The notes below the pieces were generated by a model. It did no database searches and was not told the DNA's origin. It saw only the letters and a program-made list of their open reading frames with translations. Shown piece after piece: positions 56,717-62,313 of a stretch of 62,313 nt of DNA; the first letter of the stretch is position 1, and every line of letters starts with the position of its first letter. This stretch comes from an uncultured Chloroflexota bacterium (GTDB taxonomy: Bacteria; Chloroflexota; Anaerolineae; Aggregatilineales; Phototrophicaceae). The stretch spans positions 1 through 62,313 of the forward strand of contig CAIPFY010000274.1 of assembly GCA_903864435.1 (NCBI GenBank). Reading direction: 5' to 3'. A program made the position numbers and the translations under genes.

Positions 56717-58234
56717 ATGATTGACCTGACGTTCCCTGAACAGTATGTGGATATTTTGCCGGAAGTGCGTGCTTTTCTGGCTGAGGAGCATCGGCTGTAT
56801 ATCGGCGGACGCTGGGTACCGGCTCTCAGTGGTGCGACTTTCGAGACTTCTGACCCTTCCAGCGGGCGCTTGCTGGCGCGTGTGTCTTCGGCACAGGCCG
56901 AAGATGTCGAAGCTGCTGTGCAGGCTGCGCGGCAGACCTTCGACAGTGGTGCGTGGCATCTCAAACTGACCCCTTCTGAACGTGGGCGGCTGATCTGGAA
57001 ACTAGCGGATTTAATCGAGTCCCGTGCGCCGATTCTGGCGCAGTTGGATGCGCTCGATAACGGCAAGCCAGTGAGCAAGGCCTTTAAGGTGGATGTGCCG
57101 CTTTCTGCCGAGCATTTTCGATACTATGCCGGTTGGGCGAACAAGATCGAAGGCGCGACCATTCCAGTGAACACGGTGGGGATGTTGAATTACACCGTGC
57201 GCGAACCGGTGGGCGTATGTGGATTGATCGTCCCCTGGAATTATCCGCTGCTGATGGCGGCGTGGAAGATTGCGCCTGCGCTGGCAGCAGGGAACTGCAT
57301 CATTCTGAAGCCTGCCGAGCAAACGCCTCTCAGCGCACTCTATCTGGCGCGGTTGTTCGAGGAAGCCGGTTTCCCGCCCGGTGTGTTCAACGTGTTGACG
57401 GGCTTTGGGGAGACGGCTGGTGCTGCACTGGTGGCTCATCATGGCGTGAACAAAATCGGGTTCACGGGCAGTGCTACGGTTGCGCGGACGATTCTCCGCA
57501 ATTCGGCGGAGTCGCTCAAGCGTGTTTCGCTCGAACTGGGGGGTAAAAGTCCCAATATTATCTTTGCGGACGCGAATCTGGAACAGGCGGTGGTGGGGGC
57601 AACGTGGGCAATTTTTGGCAATAACGGACAGTCCTGCACCACTGGCTCACGCTTGTACATCCAACGGAGTGTGTTTGACCGTGTACTGACCGGCATGGCA
57701 GAGGCGACTGCGCGAATACGGGTGGGGATGGGGATGGGGCAGCAGCAGCCCGATCTGGGGCCGGTGGTGAGCGCCGAACAGTTGCAAACGGTCATGGGAT
57801 TTATTGATGAAGGGCAGGGCAGTGGTGCCAGAACCGTGATCGGTGGTCGGCGCATGGGCGGCGAACTGGCAAACGGTTATTTCATCGAGCCAACCATTTT
57901 TGTGGATGTGCAGGAACAGATGCGGATTGTGCGCGAGGAAATTTTTGGCCCTGTGGTTTGCGCGATCCCATTTGATGATGCCGATCAGGTGCTTCGTGCG
58001 GCCAACGAAACGCCCTACGGGCTGGCGGCGGGGTTGTGGACGCGGGACTTGCAGACGGCACACCGCTTTGCTGCCCGCCTTCAAGCGGGAACGGTATGGG
58101 TGAATACATGGGGTGATACGGATGCGGCTTCGCCCTTCGGGGGCTACAAGCAGAGTGGACACGGGCGCGAAATGGGCAAAGAGGCGCTGGATTTGTACAC
58201 CGAAGTCAAAAGTATATGGATACGGGTGGATTGA
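56717..58234 (+). CDS. NAD(P)-dependent aldehyde dehydrogenase
   Basis: 505 residues, standard ALDH superfamily length. LELGGKSPNIIF carries the catalytic Glu; the nucleophile Cys is in NNGQSCTTGSRLY; and EEIFGPVVCAIPFDD is the usual C-terminal motif. It oxidises an aldehyde to an acid. It lies 15 bases after the phosphorylase gene. Context suggests a sugar-derived aldehyde. Confidence 0.93.
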   Translation: MIDLTFPEQYVDILPEVRAFLAEEHRLYIGGRWVPALSGATFETSDPSSGRLLARVSSAQAEDVEAAVQAARQTFDSGAWHLKLTPSERGRLIWKLADLIESRAPILAQLDALDNGKPVSKAFKVDVPLSAEHFRYYAGWANKIEGATIPVNTVGMLNYTVREPVGVCGLIVPWNYPLLMAAWKIAPALAAGNCIILKPAEQTPLSALYLARLFEEAGFPPGVFNVLTGFGETAGAALVAHHGVNKIGFTGSATVARTILRNSAESLKRVSLELGGKSPNIIFADANLEQAVVGATWAIFGNNGQSCTTGSRLYIQRSVFDRVLTGMAEATARIRVGMGMGQQQPDLGPVVSAEQLQTVMGFIDEGQGSGARTVIGGRRMGGELANGYFIEPTIFVDVQEQMRIVREEIFGPVVCAIPFDDADQVLRAANETPYGLAAGLWTRDLQTAHRFAARLQAGTVWVNTWGDTDAASPFGGYKQSGHGREMGKEALDLYTEVKSIWIRVD

Positions 58235-58236
58235 AT

Positions 58237-59214
58237 ATGCGGCATATCAGTATAGGCAAGTACCGCGCTTTGCAGCGTGCGAGTGATCGGGGTGGTTTCT
58301 TCACCATTCTGGCGATTGACCATCATGATGCGCTGCGCCGTGCGTTGAGGCCAACCGCACCGGAGACAGTCACGCCGGAGGAAATGGTCGCCTTCAAAAC
58401 GCAGGTTGTTCGGGCAATAGCGCCGGAGATTAGCGGGGTGCTGCTTGACCCGATTTACAGCGCGGCGCAGGTGGCTGCCGGGGGCGATCTGGGACAGGCT
58501 GGTATGCTGGTGGAAGTTGAAAAAGCCGGTTATGCCATGCGTCCGCTGCCGCTGTTGACCGAGCTACTGCCGGAATGGAATGTGAGCAAGATCAAGCGGA
58601 TGAATGCGGACGGCGTAAAGTTGTTTTATTACTACAACAGCGATGATTCGGAGCGTACCCCACAGCAGGATGCGCTGCTGAAACATGTGGTGGCGGACTG
58701 TGAACGCTACGATTTGCCTTTCTATGCCGAACCGATTTTGTACCCGCTGGAGGAACCGGCTGTCGCTCATCAGGAGAACTACACACGCCGTGTGATTGCT
58801 GCGGCGGAACGGGCTGAAAGTTTGGGCGCGGATATTCTGAAGATGGAATTCCCTCTGTCGCCTGATCGGTGGGGGGATGCGGGTGCGGCTCGTGCGGCTT
58901 GCGCGGCGCTGAATCAGGCGACCACTGTTCCATGGGTTCTGTTGAGCGCCGGTGTGGACTTCGATACATTTTGCGGGCAGGTCGAAATCGCCTGTGCTGC
59001 GGGCGCTTCGGGGGTGATCGCAGGGCGAGCGGTATGGGGTGAAGCCGCCGGACTGAGCGATTTTGATGAGTGTGAAGCATGGTTGCAGACAACGGGACGC
59101 GAACGACTGCGGCGGCTGGCGGCGCTGGTTCAAGGCGGCCAATCGTGGCATGAACGCCTGAAACCGGAGGCGGTTTCGACGGAGTGGTATCCACACTATG
59201 AAGGGATGCCGTAG
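58237..59214 (+). CDS. Class I (Schiff-base) aldolase, LacD/tagatose-bisphosphate aldolase-like
   Basis: 325 residues from ATG 58237, 2 bases after the ALDH stop. Landmarks: FTILAIDHHDALRRAL, SGVLLDPIYSA, VKLFYYYNSDD, FYAEPILYPLEE and GADILKMEFPLS, the last with the probable Schiff-base Lys. These match the LacD family, which also includes YihT-type sulfofructose-phosphate aldolases. It should release dihydroxyacetone phosphate or a related triose. Substrate cannot be fixed from sequence. Confidence 0.87.
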   Translation: MRHISIGKYRALQRASDRGGFFTILAIDHHDALRRALRPTAPETVTPEEMVAFKTQVVRAIAPEISGVLLDPIYSAAQVAAGGDLGQAGMLVEVEKAGYAMRPLPLLTELLPEWNVSKIKRMNADGVKLFYYYNSDDSERTPQQDALLKHVVADCERYDLPFYAEPILYPLEEPAVAHQENYTRRVIAAAERAESLGADILKMEFPLSPDRWGDAGAARAACAALNQATTVPWVLLSAGVDFDTFCGQVEIACAAGASGVIAGRAVWGEAAGLSDFDECEAWLQTTGRERLRRLAALVQGGQSWHERLKPEAVSTEWYPHYEGMP

Positions 59215-59216
59215 CT

Positions 59217-60416
59217 ATGAAGCGCGTTCCTGTCGTTGTTGGGATCGGCATGACCCGTTTTGCGGCGGATCGCCCGGATTGCAATCCGCGTGATCTGCTG
59301 ACGGATGCTGTGCTGGCGTTGTTGGCGGATGCTCAGTTGCAGGACTTGAAGGCCGTACAGCATGGTTTGTGCAGTTATGAGAGCGATCATTTCAATAAGC
59401 AGATGACGCTGGCAGCGATTTTGCACGATCAAATCGGCCTGACTCCGGTGCCGAATGTGCGTATCGAAGGGGGCGGCGCGACGGGTGCGCTGGCGCTTCG
59501 TACCGCATGGGCGTATGTGCAAAGCGGATTGTGTGACTCGATTCTGGTGTATGGCTGCGAGACAAACGGACGTGGTGTGTCCTCCCAAACGGCTAATCAG
59601 TTGTTCGCGCTCTCCGCTGATTTTGACTGGGAGATGATGATTGGCGGGACTTATACCGGCTTTTATGCCGCGATGATGCGTGCCCACATGCAGCGTTACG
59701 GCACCACCGCCGAGCAGTTTGCCCATGTGGCGGTTCGCAATCGGCGTAATGCACGCTTCAATCCCCTCGCGCAAAAGCCGATGGAACTGACGATTGCGGA
59801 CGTGCTGGCATCCCGTCCGGTTGCCGAACCTTATCGCTTGCTGGATTGCAGCCTGCTCAGTGATGGCGCTGCGGTCATGCTGCTGGCGACAGAGGAGTGG
59901 GCGCGGGCGCATAGCGCGAAGTTCACTGCACGGCCTGCTGTTTATTTCAGCGCGACCGGTTGCGGGACGGATACGATGCGTCTCGGAGACCGTTACCCTG
60001 AACTCACGAATTTCCGCGCTAAACGCGCTGCCGCACAACAGGCTTACCAGATGGCGGGGATCACCGACCCACTGCATCAGATTGATGTGGCGGAACTGTA
60101 TGATAGCTACAGCGGTGTGGAAATTCAGGCCGTTGAAGATTTGGGGTTCGTTCCAGCGGGGCAGGGCGGCGCAAGCGTTGCCAGTGGAATGTTCGATCTG
60201 GATGGTGAGTTGCCCGTGAATACGGATGGCGGTCTGTTAGGGCGCGGTGCGCCAGTGGGGGCAACCGGAATCGCGCAGGCTGCCGAAATCGCGCTGCAAC
60301 TGTGGGGCGAAGCCGATCCGCGCCGACAGGTGGCTGGGGCGCGGCGGGGCTTGACGGATACCCATGCGGGAATCGCCACTCTATCCGTTGTGAATATCTT
60401 TGAGCGACGGGACTAG
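59217..60416 (+). CDS. Thiolase-superfamily protein lacking the nucleophilic cysteine (SCP2/DitF-like)
   Basis: 399 residues. The fold is clear: VVVGIGMTRFAAD at the N-terminus, GALALRTAWAYVQSGLCDSILVYGCET, AELYDSYSGVEIQAVEDLGF and THAGIATLSVVNIF. The usual Cys-Ala-Thr/Ser-Gly motif is GGATG, with Gly87 in place of the catalytic Cys. Such thiolase-like proteins paired with a DUF35 protein include Ltp2-type retro-aldolases of steroid side-chain degradation, which cleave beta-hydroxyacyl-CoA. The DUF35 gene follows 2 bases downstream. Probable role: carbon-carbon cleavage of a CoA ester rather than thiolysis. Confidence 0.88.
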   Translation: MKRVPVVVGIGMTRFAADRPDCNPRDLLTDAVLALLADAQLQDLKAVQHGLCSYESDHFNKQMTLAAILHDQIGLTPVPNVRIEGGGATGALALRTAWAYVQSGLCDSILVYGCETNGRGVSSQTANQLFALSADFDWEMMIGGTYTGFYAAMMRAHMQRYGTTAEQFAHVAVRNRRNARFNPLAQKPMELTIADVLASRPVAEPYRLLDCSLLSDGAAVMLLATEEWARAHSAKFTARPAVYFSATGCGTDTMRLGDRYPELTNFRAKRAAAQQAYQMAGITDPLHQIDVAELYDSYSGVEIQAVEDLGFVPAGQGGASVASGMFDLDGELPVNTDGGLLGRGAPVGATGIAQAAEIALQLWGEADPRRQVAGARRGLTDTHAGIATLSVVNIFERRD

Positions 60417-60418
60417 CC

Positions 60419-60931
60419 ATGCCGGACGTAAAAAGTAAGAAAGACATCCTTCAGATTGAAGCTGGCGAAGATAGCCTGTGGGCGGATTTTGGTCAGGTGG
60501 AACGGCTGACGCTCTCCCTGACGCAGACGTACACGCACACGCTGGGCAGGTATTCGCGTTTCTTCATCGAACTGGAAAACCAGCGGTTTATGGCGACGCG
60601 CTGTGGTCGTTGCCAGCGGGTCTATGCGCCGCCGCGTCCGCTTTGCCCGGACTGTTTGTGTCCGACGTATTGGGTGGAACTGGCAGGAACGGGAACTGTG
60701 CAAACATTCTCGGTGCAGCATTTCTCACCCGGCAGTAACGCGGACGTGGCGGCGCTCAAAACGCCTTATGTATTTGCTTATGTGTTGTTGGATGGTGCGT
60801 CTACGTTGTTTCCCCATCTGCTGATCGCTGATCCGGCGCAGGTGACGGTTGGGATGCGGGTGCGTGTCCATTACGTCCAACAGCCAGTCGAACATCCCAT
60901 TCATTTGATTCATTTTATTCCTGTGGAGTGA
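60419..60931 (+). CDS. Zn-ribbon/OB-fold (DUF35) partner of the thiolase-like protein
   Basis: 170 residues. A rubredoxin-like zinc ribbon (CGRCQRVYAPPRPLCPDCL, about 62-80) precedes an OB-fold (GTVQTFSVQHF, LKTPYVFAYVLLDG). The N-terminal 50 residues are an additional helix. DUF35 proteins form obligate complexes with thiolase-like enzymes and help bind acyl-CoA. Confidence 0.9.
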   Translation: MPDVKSKKDILQIEAGEDSLWADFGQVERLTLSLTQTYTHTLGRYSRFFIELENQRFMATRCGRCQRVYAPPRPLCPDCLCPTYWVELAGTGTVQTFSVQHFSPGSNADVAALKTPYVFAYVLLDGASTLFPHLLIADPAQVTVGMRVRVHYVQQPVEHPIHLIHFIPVE

Positions 60932-60935
60932 TGCG

Positions 60936-61946
60936 ATGGCCGTCCGCAAAAAGAAACTGATTAATCAACGCCAGACCATTCTGCGCGATATGCTGGCAGG
61001 ATTTGCCAGTGCTTATCCAGATGTGGTGCGCCTGACCGATGACGGCTTGATTGTACGCGCCCGCCCGAAGTCGGCTGGCAAAGTCGGTCTGGTGATCGGC
61101 AACGGCAGCGGACATGAGCCGGCGATGATCGGGCTGGTGGGGGAAGGTTTATTCGATGTGAATGTCCCCGGTGAAATTTTCACTGCGCCGGGGCCAGAAC
61201 GCATTGTAGCCGGTATCAAAGCCGCTGATTATGGCGCGGGCGTGTTGCTGTGCGTGTCCCATCATGCCGGTGATCTCATGAATGCCGAGATCGCGCTGGA
61301 ATTGTGTCAGGCAGAAGGGATTGAGCCTGTGGAAATGGTCGTCCTGTATGACGATATTTCCAGCGCCCCAAAAGGGAATGAACCCGAACGGCGGGGTACA
61401 GCGGGGCTGTTTTTTGTGTGGAAGATGCTCGGCGCTTATGCCGAGACTGGCGCATCACTGGCGGATTGTAAGCGCATGGCGGAAGCGATCCGCGATAACA
61501 CCCGCACATTGGCGCTGGCTCTGACTTCTTGTGCCAGCCCCATCACGGGCGAAACCATGTTCGAAATGCCGGATGACGAAATGGAAATCGGCATGGGTGT
61601 GCATGGCGAGGTGGGCATCGGGCGGCATAAAGTGGTGAGTGCGGACGAGACAATAGACCTGATGTTGCCGCGCTTGCTGGAGGATTTGCCTTTCAACACG
61701 GGTGACGAGGTGCTGGTGCTATTGAACAACAGCGGCAGCATGACCTTGATGGAACTGTATATCCTGCATCGGCGGGTGGCCGAACGGTTGGCGCAGGCGG
61801 GGATACGTCATTACAAATCGTGGATCGGGCCGTATGCTACCACACAGGAGATGGCGGGTTTTGCGCTGTCGTTGTGCCGCGTGAATGCCCGGATGAAATA
61901 CCTGTGGGATGCACCTGCTAACGGCGCATTCCTCAAAGGGGTGTAG
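60936..61946 (+). CDS. dhaK: Dihydroxyacetone kinase subunit DhaK
   Basis: 336 residues, full family length. Substrate-binding residues are present: GSGHEPAMIGLVG (His), VSHHAGDLMNAEIAL (Asp) and MGVHGEVGIGRH, whose His forms the covalent hemiaminal with the ketone. DhaK binds dihydroxyacetone or another short ketose, and DhaL provides the nucleotide or ADP phosphoryl donor. The two genes lie in the order dhaK-dhaL. It could instead act on erythrulose, as some homologues do. Confidence 0.93.
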   Translation: MAVRKKKLINQRQTILRDMLAGFASAYPDVVRLTDDGLIVRARPKSAGKVGLVIGNGSGHEPAMIGLVGEGLFDVNVPGEIFTAPGPERIVAGIKAADYGAGVLLCVSHHAGDLMNAEIALELCQAEGIEPVEMVVLYDDISSAPKGNEPERRGTAGLFFVWKMLGAYAETGASLADCKRMAEAIRDNTRTLALALTSCASPITGETMFEMPDDEMEIGMGVHGEVGIGRHKVVSADETIDLMLPRLLEDLPFNTGDEVLVLLNNSGSMTLMELYILHRRVAERLAQAGIRHYKSWIGPYATTQEMAGFALSLCRVNARMKYLWDAPANGAFLKGV

Positions 61947-61949
61947 ACG

Positions 61950-62313
61950 ATGACCGACGCGATGAACGGCGGTGATTTTGTTTCTCTGATCGGCGTAATT
62001 CACCACGCCCTAGATGCGGCACAATCCGAACTGAACGCGCTGGATTCTGCGCTCGGTGATGGCGATCATGGCGGGGCGCTGGCGGTGGCTTTTGGTGATG
62101 CGGCAGAGAAGGCGCGTGCGCTGCCGACACCTACCCCCTCTAGTGTGTTGCAAACGGCATCGCAGTCGCTTCTGAATCGGATGGGAGGCGCGTCCGGCGC
62201 ACTGTACGGGACGTTGTTCTTGCGTATGAGCATCGCGCTCAGAGATTGTGATACGGCCTCGCTACCGGATTGGCAGGTGGCGCTGCAAGCGGGTCTGGTC
62301 GGTGTGACTGCAC
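61950..62313 (+). CDS. dhaL: Dihydroxyacetone kinase subunit DhaL, 3' end outside window
   Basis: 121 residues are visible from ATG 61950 to the right edge with no stop. The Mg-nucleotide motif SALGDGDHGGALAV and MGGASGALYGTLFL are the DhaL signatures. It follows dhaK by 3 bases and so is co-transcribed. The complete protein should be about 210 residues. Whether a DhaM (PTS donor) gene follows cannot be seen. Confidence 0.92.
   Translation, partial: MTDAMNGGDFVSLIGVIHHALDAAQSELNALDSALGDGDHGGALAVAFGDAAEKARALPTPTPSSVLQTASQSLLNRMGGASGALYGTLFLRMSIALRDCDTASLPDWQVALQAGLVGVTA

Overview
The window looks like chromosomal DNA of a Chloroflexota bacterium, most likely from the Anaerolineae or a related class. 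This rests on content, not a phylogeny: Pro/Thr-rich linkers on exported proteins, many sugar ABC transporters, a WXG100/EccC locus tied to a Ser/Thr kinase, and a detached formate dehydrogenase module set. GC content is moderate to high, and the coding regions are compact and operonic. No rRNA, tRNA or CRISPR array was found.

Layout. (1) 1-3013, minus: a large exported subtilisin-family protease that also carries an M23/LasA-like domain and a betagamma-crystallin-like module; it runs off the left edge. (2) 3380-4545: a graveyard of broken genes (GH43 arabinanase, an effector-associated-domain-like gene, a DUF5054/mannosidase fragment). (3) 4737-7915: a complete sugar ABC importer (binding protein plus two permeases) without its ATPase. 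(4) 8066-8395: an IS701-like transposase fragment. (5) 8411-25709: a type VII secretion-like locus. Four WXG100/ESAT-6-like genes and an EspG-like gene are on the minus strand. On the plus strand are a small membrane protein, a PP2C phosphatase, a giant von Willebrand A protein with a C-terminal FHA domain, a three-ATPase EccC/EssC motor, a ubiquitin-like/FHA protein, a transmembrane Ser/Thr kinase with two extracytoplasmic dockerin modules, and a secreted protein with a cohesin-like domain and two SH3-like domains. (6) 25799-26318: fossils of an ABC ATPase and a TnpB. (7) 26335-35509: a formate dehydrogenase operon with MobA, FdhD and two MoeA proteins. (8) 35862-40431: an SDR oxidoreductase and a decayed hydrogenase-maturation operon (hypF, hypC, a 19-codon hypD stub and an oxidoreductase remnant). 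(9) 40770-44778: a beta-propeller protein, a small membrane protein and a broken glycosyltransferase. (10) 45186-62313: a catabolic region. A minus-strand GntR/MFS/CoA-transferase operon diverges from a long plus-strand run: sugar epimerase, YnjBCD-type ABC importer, three N-glycosidic-bond enzymes, aldehyde dehydrogenase, class I aldolase, thiolase-like/DUF35 pair and dihydroxyacetone kinase DhaK-DhaL (cut by the right edge).

The most unusual system is in region 5. The kinase that ends the secretion locus displays dockerins outside the cell, and the next gene, overlapping it by 10 bases, encodes an exported cohesin-like protein. This suggests a receptor whose sensor is docked non-covalently through a cohesin-dockerin pair and whose signal feeds the phosphatase and FHA readers of the same locus. 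Transposase fossils on both sides suggest the locus moved as a block. The second most interesting unit is region 10, a predicted import and degradation route for a nucleoside-like or ribosylated compound whose acyl-CoA step uses a thiolase homologue lacking the usual nucleophilic cysteine.
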